Shown: positions 9,488 to 17,660 of the stretch, piece by piece
Numbering within the stretch: position 1 is the first letter of the stretch
How the letters are laid out: every line of letters starts with the position of its first letter
Assembly (NCBI RefSeq): GCF_023349185.1
Contig: NZ_JAKIKY010000012.1
Location: 95,171 to 159,170, forward strand
Reading direction: 5' to 3'
Source: Shewanella aquimarina
GTDB lineage: Bacteria; Pseudomonadota; Gammaproteobacteria; Enterobacterales; Shewanellaceae
DNA: 64,000 nucleotides
Notes under the pieces: generated by a model
Seen by the model: the letters and a program-made list of their open reading frames with translations, nothing else
The model's database searches: none
Told to the model about the DNA's origin: nothing
Translations under genes and position numbers: made by a program

Positions 9488-9542
9488 CTTTACATAACAA
9501 GCTAGGTTAAAAAAGACTCAAGGTCAAGTGTGCTTTACATAA
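9488..9542. promoter_or_regulatory. Pair of direct repeats upstream of the XRE operon
   Basis: The 10-mer CTTTACATAA occurs at 9488-9497 and again at 9533-9542, exactly 45 bp apart. On the minus strand it reads TTATGTAAAG, and a TTGACC box lies between the copies. The position is where an autoregulatory XRE protein would bind; no experimental link is visible. Confidence 0.4.
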
Positions 9543-9597
9543 AGTTTGGTTTGTTTAACTTTTAAGGTGGCGAATTGGCATTGGATGGACAGATGAG

Positions 9598-9623
9598 GGA
9601 GATGGCCGTTCGAGGCCACCTCC
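9598..9623 (-). terminator. Hairpin after the symporter gene, weak terminator
   Basis: An inverted repeat GGAGATGGCC / GGCCACCTCC with one mismatch and a 6-nt loop lies 26 bp past the symporter stop. It has no T-run, so it may stabilise the mRNA end rather than terminate. Confidence 0.35.
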
Positions 9624-9648
9624 TTGTTATTTCACTCGTATTAGCTCA

Positions 9649-10875
9649 TTACTTAGCTTGAGTGTATTTATCTAAGATCACCGCACAGGCGGCATCGCCC
9701 GTGATGTTGAGCGAGGTGCGGATCATGTCAAAGACCCTATCCAGGGCAAACAGCAGCGGCAGGCCGTCGATGGGGATGCCCGCGGCCAGCAGTACGGCAA
9801 CCACTAGGAAGGAGGGGCCGGGCACGCCTGCCTGACCTATGGCGCCCAGGGTCGAGGTGAAGATGATCGCCAGATAGGCGCCCAGGCTGAGATCTATGCC
9901 ATACATCTGGGCGAAGAAAATCGCCACCAGGCCGTAGTAGATGGCGTTACCGCTCATGTTGATGGTTGCGCCTAGCGGCAGCACGAAGGAGGCGGTGGGT
10001 TTTGAGACCCCCAGCTCCTCCTCACAGGTTTCCATGTTCACCGGTAGGGTCGCCATGGAGGAGGCGGTAGACAGCGCCATCACCTGAGGCTTCTTCATCA
10101 CGCTGATAAACTTCTTGGCGCTGACATTGGAGAACAGCTGTACCAGTAGCGGGAAGAAGAGGAAGCCAAACAGCAAGATACCGAAGACAAACACGGCAAA
10201 CAGCTTGAATACCACTTCCAAGGCATCGAAGCCGAAGGTACCGACGGAGTCCGCCATCAGGCCGAACACGCCGATGGGGGCGATCACCATGACGCAGTTG
10301 ATCATCCACACGAAGGCATCGACTATGGTATTGAGCGCCGCCAGAATCGGCTTGCTGCCATCTCCCTTCACCTTAGTGAGGGCGATACCGAAGAAGATGC
10401 TAAAGACCAGTATTTGCAGAATATTGCCGCCGGTGAGGGACTCGAACACATTGGTGGGGATCATGCCGATGAAGGTATCCATCACGCCGGGCAGGGCACC
10501 ATGCTCTTCGGTGACCTTCATCAGGCCGCTGGCGCTGTGGGCGGTGAAATCGACGCCGTTACCGGGCTGGAACAGGTTGCCTAGCAGTAGCGCCAGGGCA
10601 ACCGCCACCCCTGAGGTGATGATGAAGAAGCCGAAGGTGCCTATGCCTATCTTACCCGCCGAGGGGCTGTCGCCCAGGCTGGCGGCGCCCGAGATGATGG
10701 ACACCAGCACCAGAGGGATAACCAACATCTTGATCAGATGGATGAAAATGGTGCCTAGCGGCGCAAATACGCTGGCCTGTTCGCCCATGATAAAACCGAC
10801 GGCGGCGCCGATAATCATGGCGATCACCACCTGCACCCCGATATTGCCTAAAAGCCTACTTGTCTTGGTTTTCAC
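9649..10875 (-). CDS. Dicarboxylate/amino acid:cation (Na+ or H+) symporter, DctA/GltT family
   Basis: I chose the GTG at 10875 (protein begins VKTKTSRLLGNIG, 408 residues) because GAGG sits 5 nt before it; the longer frame from a TTG at 10908 runs into a repeat element. The protein has the DAACS/SLC1 fold signs: about eight helices, the HP1 region SSMATLPVN, the NMSGNAIYYG motif of TM7 that binds cation, and the HP2 region GVPGPSF. Family members carry glutamate, aspartate or C4-dicarboxylates across the inner membrane with Na+ or H+. The exact substrate cannot be fixed from sequence. The MITE-like element ends only 27 bp upstream of the start. Confidence 0.9.
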   Translation of the reverse strand: MKTKTSRLLGNIGVQVVIAMIIGAAVGFIMGEQASVFAPLGTIFIHLIKMLVIPLVLVSIISGAASLGDSPSAGKIGIGTFGFFIITSGVAVALALLLGNLFQPGNGVDFTAHSASGLMKVTEEHGALPGVMDTFIGMIPTNVFESLTGGNILQILVFSIFFGIALTKVKGDGSKPILAALNTIVDAFVWMINCVMVIAPIGVFGLMADSVGTFGFDALEVVFKLFAVFVFGILLFGFLFFPLLVQLFSNVSAKKFISVMKKPQVMALSTASSMATLPVNMETCEEELGVSKPTASFVLPLGATINMSGNAIYYGLVAIFFAQMYGIDLSLGAYLAIIFTSTLGAIGQAGVPGPSFLVVAVLLAAGIPIDGLPLLFALDRVFDMIRTSLNITGDAACAVILDKYTQAK

Positions 10876-10898
10876 CTTTGCCTCGCCCTGTCGTCTGT

Positions 10899-10904
10899 AT
10901 TGTA
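10899..10904 (-). promoter_or_regulatory. Possible -10 box of the symporter gene at the edge of a repeat element
   Basis: Read on the minus strand, TACAAT lies across the left edge of the MITE-like copy, 24-30 bp before the GTG start. No good -35 box was found at 16-18 bp, so this is a weak call. Any promoter this close must lie partly inside the repeat. Confidence 0.25.
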
Positions 10905-11063
10905 CCAATCGTAATAAATGACTGATTATCCTAGCTTGTTAAAACGCTCGATGATTGCATTAGTATTTTTAACTGTAGAATAACTACTTATCTAAAAATC
11001 TTGCTTTGTTCGCAAGCGTTTTCCCTGCGCTATCTCTGCTCACTTATTTACTGTGATTAGTGT
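10902..11063 (+). repeat. MITE-like element, copy A (162 bp)
   Basis: The copy begins GTACCAATCGTAATAAAT and ends CTGTGATTAGTGT. It is about 85-90% identical to the reverse complement of copy B at 13136-13297, and both are 162 bp. The ends form degenerate terminal inverted repeats around the core ATACCAATC, and an inner pair AAAACGCT / AGCGTTTT means the whole element can fold as one long hairpin. It has no reading frame, so it would have been moved by a transposase elsewhere. From here to 11210 (about 150 bp) I see nothing that I can name. Confidence 0.85.
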
Positions 11064-11210
11064 TAACTTGAAATGAGTATAGTCTTGCAGGCGCGCAGCG
11101 TAGCACGGGGGAGGGCAAGAGTCTGTGAATTCAGGCGTGCCTTGAGGATAAAGCCCAAGCATGGCGCGTGATAGCCGAGCTTTTGCGCAAAAATGAAGTG
11201 CTATGGCGAG

Positions 11211-11244
11211 GGGGAAAAGAAGAGGATGGCATTTGCCATCCTCT
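11211..11244 (-). terminator. Intrinsic terminator of the lipoprotein gene
   Basis: A perfect 11-bp inverted repeat (AGAGGATGGCA / TGCCATCCTCT, 2-nt loop) lies 42 bp past the stop and on the minus strand is followed by TCTTTT. Confidence 0.75.
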
Positions 11245-11285
11245 CTGTTGGGGTTTGCTATTGAATAAGCCTTAGTTCATCGGGC

Positions 11286-13088
11286 TTAAGGCTGTTGTCC
11301 CTTGACGATCGCCTCCAGGTGTTGCTGGAAGCGCTGGTTGAAGTTGTCTTCATTGCCATCGAAGCTGACGTTGAGGTAGTCCCCGAACTTGCTCATATAG
11401 TCGGTGGCCTCATAGATGCTGACCTCGATTAGCTTGTCGCCCTGGATAAGATAGTCATCGGCCGACACCATGTCGGCATAGGCTGCCGGCAGGTCAATCT
11501 GCTTGACGCGCAGCACAGGTTCATCGCTTGGGCCGGTGATCAGCGACCATTGATGGGTTTCGACCTGACCTGTAATGTTGACCTTGATGGTCTTGTTTTC
11601 TTCGTCGATGACAGTGTCATCTGGGTAGAAGGCAGGCCAGAAGAGGCGAGCGATATCCGCCGTGGTCAGCTGTTCAGCATCCTGATGACTCGGCATGGGC
11701 CAGGTGATGAACTCATCCTGTACCCGGCACATCACATCCGCTGCCTGCTTGATGTGGTAGCGATATACCTGACTCGGCCAGCTAAGCTCGCCCAGCTTCA
11801 GCGCGGGTGGGGTGGTGCTAAGGACAGCCTGCCACTCATCGCCACTGCCCGAATATTTAGTAAACTCGACGGTGAGGGGCACAAAGGTGCTGCTGTACAC
11901 AGTGTGAAGAGTGTTGTCTATGTAGCGAATCTCAGGCGCCTGATAGGCTTTATCGTCATGCCCGACCCAAAGTTCGAGTTCCTGATTCCAACACGCCTCT
12001 GGCGTCTCAGTGCCTTCTCCTTCACGATAATCGAATACTCGACCATTGACCTTGCCCTCGATGATTGAACCTATGAAGGTGAGATCGGGCGTGCCATAGG
12101 TGAGGGTAAAGGCGCTGTGCAGTTTGGCGGGCGCCAGGGTGAAGTCGCTGTGCAGCTGGTCGTCCTCAAAGAAATGGTTCTTGATCACCTGCCAATCGGC
12201 GTATGACATGATCTTCTCATCGATTGGCGTCTCGATATAGCCTGCGGCGAGCAGGGCATTGTTTACCAGGAAACGTATCGCCATGGGGTCGTTATTCAAG
12301 TAGTCCTGGGTGTTCATGCCGCTCGCTTCTACCAGGTTCCTTAGCTGGTCGCGGGTCATCGACATGATGTCATCGACGGCCAGCACATCGCTGAGCTGAT
12401 CGCCGATCAAGGCTTCCAGATGACGATGCAGTCGGTAGGTGTCGATAAATTCAGGGGCGAGGGATTGCTCGGCGCTCAGCTTATAGGGATTGCCTTGGCG
12501 CTCGTAAATCGTCAGCACCATGGCGGCGAGCAGGGCACGCTGAGAGGCGATCTCCAGGGAGGTGGTGCCGGCGGCGCGCATGCGGGCGACACGTTGAAAT
12601 TCCAGGTTGGTCAGGGCATTGATCTCACCTCCGTGCTCCTGCAGAGCGACCAGTCTGCCTTCTCCCTCCATGGAGATGACGGTCTGGGTGTTATCGGATT
12701 GCGCATGGGTATTTAGGGCATCGGTTCGAAATGCTGCCTTGAGAAGGGCCGGTTTGGTGGCGGTTTCTGCGGCCTGCTGCCAGTTGGCGATCAGATCATA
12801 GACGGGCATCTCGACGTTGCTGGTCCAGTCGATCTGATACTTTCCTTCTGCATCTGCTATGCCACTGGGCTCATTGGTTTCACAGCTGGCATTCTGGTTG
12901 AAATCCACACAGACCTCGGCGCCGGCTACCGCGCCCTGATACACCACTGTGCCGATGATTTGATGATCGAAACTAGCGGGTGGCAGGGTGCCGCCATCTG
13001 TGGGATTGTCTGAATCGTTATTAGAGTCACCGCAGGCACTGAGCAGACAGGTGCCGAGCAGCAGAGAGCTAAGATGAGTTAAACGCAT
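11286..13088 (-). CDS. Large lipoprotein of unknown function with an N-terminal Ig/regulatory-like segment
   Basis: The start at 13088 (MRLTHLSSLLLG, 600 residues) has AAGGA 7 nt upstream, and gives a clean lipoprotein signal peptide with lipobox LLSAC, so Cys18 would be lipidated. After a low-complexity Asp/Asn-rich linker comes a segment GAEVCVDFNQNASCETNEPS with two cysteines and many acidic residues, followed by GIADAEGKYQI; this resembles Ca-binding, prealbumin-like repeats of surface lipoproteins. The remaining 500 residues were not recognised. A signal +2 residue of Gly rather than Asp suggests outer-membrane sorting. The gene lies between two inverted MITE-like copies, and the one upstream ends 48 bp before the start. 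Confidence 0.85.
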   Translation of the reverse strand: MRLTHLSSLLLGTCLLSACGDSNNDSDNPTDGGTLPPASFDHQIIGTVVYQGAVAGAEVCVDFNQNASCETNEPSGIADAEGKYQIDWTSNVEMPVYDLIANWQQAAETATKPALLKAAFRTDALNTHAQSDNTQTVISMEGEGRLVALQEHGGEINALTNLEFQRVARMRAAGTTSLEIASQRALLAAMVLTIYERQGNPYKLSAEQSLAPEFIDTYRLHRHLEALIGDQLSDVLAVDDIMSMTRDQLRNLVEASGMNTQDYLNNDPMAIRFLVNNALLAAGYIETPIDEKIMSYADWQVIKNHFFEDDQLHSDFTLAPAKLHSAFTLTYGTPDLTFIGSIIEGKVNGRVFDYREGEGTETPEACWNQELELWVGHDDKAYQAPEIRYIDNTLHTVYSSTFVPLTVEFTKYSGSGDEWQAVLSTTPPALKLGELSWPSQVYRYHIKQAADVMCRVQDEFITWPMPSHQDAEQLTTADIARLFWPAFYPDDTVIDEENKTIKVNITGQVETHQWSLITGPSDEPVLRVKQIDLPAAYADMVSADDYLIQGDKLIEVSIYEATDYMSKFGDYLNVSFDGNEDNFNQRFQQHLEAIVKGQQP

Positions 13089-13135
13089 ATTTGTGTCCTT
13101 ACAAATATTAACAATGAAAGGAACCGGGCGGTGAA

Positions 13136-13297
13136 ATACCAATCACAGTAAGTATTTGATCAGAAATAGCGCAGGAAAAACGCTTGAGAACAAAGCAAGA
13201 TTTTTAGATAAGTAGTTATTCTACAATTAAAAATATTAATGCAGTTATCGAGCGTTTTAACAAGCTAGAATGATCAACTATTTATTACGATTGGTAT
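13136..13297 (-). repeat. MITE-like element, copy B (162 bp, inverted relative to copy A)
   Basis: This is the cleaner copy: it begins ATACCAATCACAGTAAGTA and ends TATTTATTACGATTGGTAT, and its two ends are imperfect inverted repeats of about 27 bp with the inner core TTGATCA/TGATCAA. It has no coding capacity. No convincing target-site duplication could be seen. It lies directly upstream of the lipoprotein gene and must contain or displace part of its promoter region. The 110 bp between here and the pckA terminator hold nothing recognisable. Confidence 0.9.
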
Positions 13298-13410
13298 AAC
13301 TTAGCAAGGTCCAATACGGCTGAAAGGACATTATCTATAGCTTTGATTAAATTACCATTACCCGATCGGATAGGTTAGAAGTGCAAGACTTGCAGGGTAT
13401 TTAGACAATA

Positions 13411-13436
13411 AAAAATGGCCCCTGGGGGCCATTTTT
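13411..13436 (-). terminator. Intrinsic terminator of pckA
   Basis: A perfect 12-bp stem (AAAAATGGCCCC / GGGGCCATTTTT, 2-nt loop) lies 24 bp past the pckA stop, with the T-run forming the outer part of the stem. It is symmetrical and could act on both strands. Confidence 0.88.
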
Positions 13437-13459
13437 AGCTAAGAGGTTAGCACCAGGGC

Positions 13460-15001
13460 TTAAGCCTTAGGGCCTGCCTGCTTGATGGCGTCAGAGACGT
13501 CGTACTTAGTGAAGTTGGCGGCAAACTCTTCTGCCAGCTGCTGGGCGTACTTGTCGTATTCAGCCTTATCTGCCCAGGTGTTGACCGGGTTAAGCAGCTT
13601 GGCATCGACACCAGACACGGCCACAGGCACGTCTAGGTTTAGCTTATCGATATGAACGGTTTCCACATCCTTCAGCTCGCCGCTGACGATGGCATCGACG
13701 ATGGCGCGGGTCGTTGGAATGTCGAAACGCTTACCTACGCCGTGTGGGCCGCCGGTCCAACCTGTGTTGACCAGGTAGACCTGGCTACCGAATGACTCGA
13801 TGCGCTTCATCAGTAGCTCGGCATATACGCCAGCCGGACGCGGGAAGAATGGCGCGCCGAAACAGGTCGAGAAGGTCGACTGAATCGCAGAGGTAGAGCC
13901 CATCTCGGTCGAGCCTACCTTGGCGGTATAGCCAGAGAGGAAGTGGTAGGCCGCCTGTTCCTTGCTCAGCTTAGACACTGGAGGCAGTACGCCTGATACG
14001 TCACAGGTCAGGAAGACCACGGCATTTGGCTCAGCGCCGCGGTTCTCTTCCTTACGCTGAGCGATGTGCTCCAGCGGGTAGGCCGCGCGGCTGTTCTCGG
14101 TCAGCTCTGTGTTGCTGTAGTCAGGAACGCGTTGCTCATCCAGAGTCACGTTTTCAAGTACGGTACCGAAACGAATAGCGTCCCAGATCACCGGCTCGTT
14201 CTTCTGGCTCAGATCGATACACTTGGCGTAGCAGCCACCTTCGATATTGAATACGCCGCCTGGTGCCCAGCCATGTTCGTCGTCGCCGATGAGGAAACGC
14301 TTAGGATCTGCTGATAGGGTAGTCTTGCCCGTGCCTGACAGGCCGAAGAATAGGGTAGTATCGCCTTCGCTGCCGACGTTGGCCGAGCAGTGCATTGGCA
14401 GTACGCCTTTGGCAGGCAGTAGGAAGTTCTGCACTGAGAACATAGACTTCTTCATCTCGCCGGCGTACTTAAGGCCTGCCAGCAGTACCTTGCGATCGGC
14501 GAAGTTGATGATGACGGTGGCGTCAGAGTTGGTGCCGTCACGGGCAGGATCACACTCGAAACCCGGGGCGTTCATGATCTGCCAAACGGGCTTGTTGGCG
14601 ACGTTAAACTGCTCAGGCACGATAAACAGGTTACGGGCGAAAAGCTGATGCCAGGCGGTCTCGGTTTTTACTTCAATAGGTTGGTAGTGCTCAGGGTCGG
14701 CACCCACTTCCAGCTCAGAAACAAAAGTCTCCTTGTCGGCCAGGTAGGTCGCAACGCGATCCCATAGGGCGTTAAAGGCATCCATGGCGAACGGCTTGTT
14801 GACCGCACCCCAATCGATTTCATTTTCGCTACTTGCTTCTTTCACGATAAAGCGGTCGTTGGGTGAGCGTCCGGTACGCTCGCCAGTTTTTGCCACTAAT
14901 GCACCATTCGCCGTTAGCTCTCCTTCGCCGCGTGCGAGTGCAAACTCAACTAGTTGTGCCGTAGAGGGATTTCTATGAGTCTGCTTAGATCCATCCGCCA
15001 T
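13460..15001 (-). CDS. pckA: ATP-dependent phosphoenolpyruvate carboxykinase
   Basis: PckA converts oxaloacetate and ATP to phosphoenolpyruvate and CO2, the first step of gluconeogenesis. The start at 15001 ([13 protein letters not shown]) gives 513 residues, close to the usual length of ATP-type enzymes, and has GGAG 9 nt upstream; the 53 extra codons back to 15160 run through an upstream terminator and are not coding. Motifs present are the P-loop (kinase-1a) [14 protein letters not shown], the Mn/Mg-binding kinase-2 region near [12 protein letters not shown], and [14 protein letters not shown]. It is monocistronic between terminators, next to hslO-hslR as in enterobacteria. Confidence 0.97.
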   Translation of the reverse strand: MADGSKQTHRNPSTAQLVEFALARGEGELTANGALVAKTGERTGRSPNDRFIVKEASSENEIDWGAVNKPFAMDAFNALWDRVATYLADKETFVSELEVGADPEHYQPIEVKTETAWHQLFARNLFIVPEQFNVANKPVWQIMNAPGFECDPARDGTNSDATVIINFADRKVLLAGLKYAGEMKKSMFSVQNFLLPAKGVLPMHCSANVGSEGDTTLFFGLSGTGKTTLSADPKRFLIGDDEHGWAPGGVFNIEGGCYAKCIDLSQKNEPVIWDAIRFGTVLENVTLDEQRVPDYSNTELTENSRAAYPLEHIAQRKEENRGAEPNAVVFLTCDVSGVLPPVSKLSKEQAAYHFLSGYTAKVGSTEMGSTSAIQSTFSTCFGAPFFPRPAGVYAELLMKRIESFGSQVYLVNTGWTGGPHGVGKRFDIPTTRAIVDAIVSGELKDVETVHIDKLNLDVPVAVSGVDAKLLNPVNTWADKAEYDKYAQQLAEEFAANFTKYDVSDAIKQAGPKA

Positions 15002-15133
15002 CTGTAAGGTCTCCATCATTCGAGTAGGGTTGGCCGGTCTGTGCCAGCTTGTTTTTGTTTTATCTGCATGATTTGCAGAGGCCCGATTGTAACTTAAGCG
15101 GAATTGAATGTGTGAGGAAGATCGCGAAAATCG

Positions 15134-15167
15134 TGAAAAAAAGAGGATGCGCACAGGCATCCTCTTT
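15134..15167 (-). terminator. Intrinsic terminator of hslR-hslO
   Basis: On the minus strand an 11-bp stem (AAAGAGGATGC / GCATCCTCTTT, 6-nt loop) is followed by a long T-run, 25 bp past the hslO stop. It separates hslO from pckA. Confidence 0.88.
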
Positions 15168-15191
15168 CAAAGGTGAATATAAGCCGATGAT

Positions 15192-16052
15192 TTACTGCTG
15201 AGTATCGGCCTTAGGCGCGTTTTTAAATAGGGCTTCAACATCGATGGAGTCGAAGCTGTAGCTGGAGTTACAGTACTCACAGCCCATCTCGATCTTGCCT
15301 TGTTCTGCCAGGATGGCGTCCAACTCTTCCTTCGCCACGGTTTTCAGTGCCTGACCGCTGCGCTCACGGGAGCAGGTACAGGAGAAGGTGACCTCGATAG
15401 GATCGAACAGGCGAACCTCTTCCTGGTGATACAGACGGTGCAATACTTCTGTTGCCTCGAGATCAAATAGCTCCTCGGCCTTGATGGTGCTGGTCAGCTG
15501 TTCGAGATGTTCGAACTCTTGGTTGTGCTCGTTCTCGCCCGGTAAGACCTGGAGCAACATGCCGGCGGCTTGCTTGCCGTTGGCAAACAGGCGGATGGCG
15601 GTCGGCAGCTGCTCTGACTGCAGGAAGTATTGCTCCAGACACTCGGCCAGGGTTTCCTTCTCCAGCGCCACTACGCCTTGATAACGCTCGCCGTTGCTCG
15701 GAGTCAGGGTGATCACCATGTGTCCCTGGCCCATGAGCTGTTGTAGGCTGGCGTCTTTGGCGACCTCGCCTTCCCTGCGTGCGACGCCGCGCAGCTGCTG
15801 TAGGTTGTTGCCATTGATCACCGCTAGTGACACCGGGCCGTTGCCCTGCACCTGTACGCTGATATCCCCATCAAATTTCAGTGTGGCGGTGAGTAAAGAG
15901 GTGGCCGCCATCAGCTCGCCCAGCAAACGGGCAATCGCCTCTGGGTAGGTGTGAGCCGATAAGATCTCTTGATAGCTCTTCTCTAGCTGTACGATTTGTC
16001 CGCGCACATCGGCGTTGTCGAATAGGTAACGGTTTAAGATATCTTTACTCAT
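15192..16052 (-). CDS. hslO: Hsp33 redox-regulated chaperone
   Basis: Hsp33 is a cytoplasmic holdase that is activated when oxidants and unfolding release its zinc. The 286-residue protein has the expected length and the four C-terminal zinc cysteines in the order CTC ([10 protein letters not shown]) and, about 30 residues later, CEYC (MGCEYCNSS). The N-terminal half carries the [14 protein letters not shown] strand region typical of the family. It follows hslR by 13 bp and is probably co-transcribed with it, the same order as in E. coli (hslR-hslO-pckA). Confidence 0.95.
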   Translation of the reverse strand: MSKDILNRYLFDNADVRGQIVQLEKSYQEILSAHTYPEAIARLLGELMAATSLLTATLKFDGDISVQVQGNGPVSLAVINGNNLQQLRGVARREGEVAKDASLQQLMGQGHMVITLTPSNGERYQGVVALEKETLAECLEQYFLQSEQLPTAIRLFANGKQAAGMLLQVLPGENEHNQEFEHLEQLTSTIKAEELFDLEATEVLHRLYHQEEVRLFDPIEVTFSCTCSRERSGQALKTVAKEELDAILAEQGKIEMGCEYCNSSYSFDSIDVEALFKNAPKADTQQ

Positions 16053-16065
16053 TTGTGTCTCACAG

Positions 16066-16458
16066 TTAGCTTTCTTTAAAGCGTATTAGTTGGCGACGCT
16101 GTTTCTTGTCTGGCTTGGTATCCGGCGCGGGATTGTTAAGCACATTCAAGCGTCTTGCCTCGGCATAGGTCTCGCGTTTGGCTATGCTTTCTGGCGTCTC
16201 TTCATATAAGGTTTGGGCGACCACCGCCTTTTGGCGCTGCTCGGATAATTTTTTTATGACGATCTCTTTTTCGTCATATCCTTGTCGTAATCTAATCACG
16301 GCGTCGACTTCGGCCAGCTTGCTCGACTTAGTGCGCTGGCCATTGTAGTGCACCTTACCGCCGTTGATCATCTCTTTGGCGATTGCTCGCGTCTTATAGA
16401 AGCGGGCGGCCCATAGCCACTTGTCGAGCCGAACGCCAAGCTCTTTCTCTGAGGTCAT
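16066..16458 (-). CDS. hslR: Hsp15 ribosome-associated heat shock protein
   Basis: Hsp15 binds 50S subunits that carry a blocked nascent chain and helps to recycle them. The 130-residue protein begins with an S4 RNA-binding domain ([19 protein letters not shown], then [12 protein letters not shown]) and has a basic C-terminal tail. Length and domain match E. coli HslR, and the gene lies directly upstream of hslO. The 262 bp between this start and gspC contain the divergent promoters; I could not assign a heat-shock sigma box with confidence. Confidence 0.92.
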   Translation of the reverse strand: MTSEKELGVRLDKWLWAARFYKTRAIAKEMINGGKVHYNGQRTKSSKLAEVDAVIRLRQGYDEKEIVIKKLSEQRQKAVVAQTLYEETPESIAKRETYAEARRLNVLNNPAPDTKPDKKQRRQLIRFKES

Positions 16459-16720
16459 GGTGATCAGGTCTCCTTAGGTGTATAAAGATGTGCAAGCTCA
16501 CAGGCTTAAAAAATAGTCCATACTTGTTGTTAGCCAACAGATGAGATAGCGACAGACCTCACACCCTTTTTAGGCGCGTAAAGTTAGCATAAATCGCCTC
16601 TATAGGCCAATAAAGAGACTGTTATGGGCTTGTTGCGATTAGCTGTGTAGGTTAGCATGAGCCACAGCTAGGAAATTATCATAATCAGATTAGAGGCCTG
16701 CATAGAGGGTCCACAATAAT

Positions 16721-17638
16721 ATGGATTTATTAGACAAAGTAATATCTAAGGCCGCTGCCGTGCCGCAGAAGCCTCTGAGTTCGGCCGTATTCTGGCTCGG
16801 TTTGATTATCGCTATCTATCTTTTGGCGCAAATCACATGGAAGTTGGTGCCCGTCGCTGAAACCCCACAAAAATGGCAGGCGACCCCTGTCTCCAGCAGC
16901 CAGTCATCGTCCCAGGTGAATGTCTCTACGCTGCAAGCATTAGCCCTCTTCGGTAAGGCCGACCCCAACTCGGATAAGCCTAAGCCCGTGGTGGAAGAGA
17001 AGATCACCGACGCACCCAAGACCTCGCTGTCGATTCAGTTGACCGGCGTGGTGGCCTCGACTGCCGAGCAGAATGGGCTAGCGGTGATCGAGTCCCGTGG
17101 TAGCCAGAACACCTATAGCCTGGGCGACAAGATCCAGGGCACCTCGGCCTCGCTTAAAGAGGTGTACGCCGATCGCATCATCATCTCTAACACCGGTCGT
17201 TACGAGACGCTGATGCTCGATGGCCTCAAGTATGAGGCTCAGGGCGAAGCCAATAACTTGTTGCAAGAGGCACGTTCCTCTCGCGATGTCCGCACCATAG
17301 ATAAGCGCAACAACAGCGCCGTTTCTAAAGAACTGGAAGAGTCGCGCGACGCCCTGCTGGAAGATCCCAGCAAGATCACCGATTACCTGGCGATTTCACC
17401 GGTTAACGCCGGCGGCGAGCTGCAGGGGTATCGCTTAAACCCAGGCAAGGACAGACAATTATTTGAACAGGCTGGCTTTAAGGCCAACGATTTAGCAAAA
17501 TCAATGAACGGCTATGATCTGACTGATATGAGTCAAGCATTGGAAGTGATGGCGCAGTTGCCAGAATTGACCGAAATTTCTCTGATGGTCGAAAGAGAGG
17601 GTCAGCTGGTTGAGATCATGTTTAGTTTGCCGCAATAA
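16721..17638 (+). CDS. gspC: Type II secretion protein GspC
   Basis: GspC links the inner-membrane platform of the type II secretion system to the outer-membrane secretin. The 305-residue protein has a short cytoplasmic N-terminus, one membrane helix (about 24-42, FWLGLIIAIYLLAQITW), an extended linker, the homology-region domain (about 100-170, SLSIQLTGVVAS and YSLGDKI) and a C-terminal PDZ-like domain (about 225-305, GYRLNPGKDRQLFEQAGF). It is the first gene of the gspCDEFGHIJKLMN operon, 22 bp before gspD. The upstream 260 bp must carry the operon promoter. Confidence 0.94.
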   Translation: MDLLDKVISKAAAVPQKPLSSAVFWLGLIIAIYLLAQITWKLVPVAETPQKWQATPVSSSQSSSQVNVSTLQALALFGKADPNSDKPKPVVEEKITDAPKTSLSIQLTGVVASTAEQNGLAVIESRGSQNTYSLGDKIQGTSASLKEVYADRIIISNTGRYETLMLDGLKYEAQGEANNLLQEARSSRDVRTIDKRNNSAVSKELEESRDALLEDPSKITDYLAISPVNAGGELQGYRLNPGKDRQLFEQAGFKANDLAKSMNGYDLTDMSQALEVMAQLPELTEISLMVEREGQLVEIMFSLPQ

Positions 17639-17660
17639 AAAGGGTTAGAGGAAGTCATTA

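Noticed and set aside
10115..10921. 268-codon plus-strand frame opposite the symporter
   Set aside because: The symporter has clear transport motifs on the minus strand; the plus frame is Ser/Thr/Pro-rich and has no known domain.
15002..15160. Longer N-terminus for pckA
   Set aside because: It would be read through the hslO terminator and has a composition unlike the protein; the start at 15001 gives the standard length.
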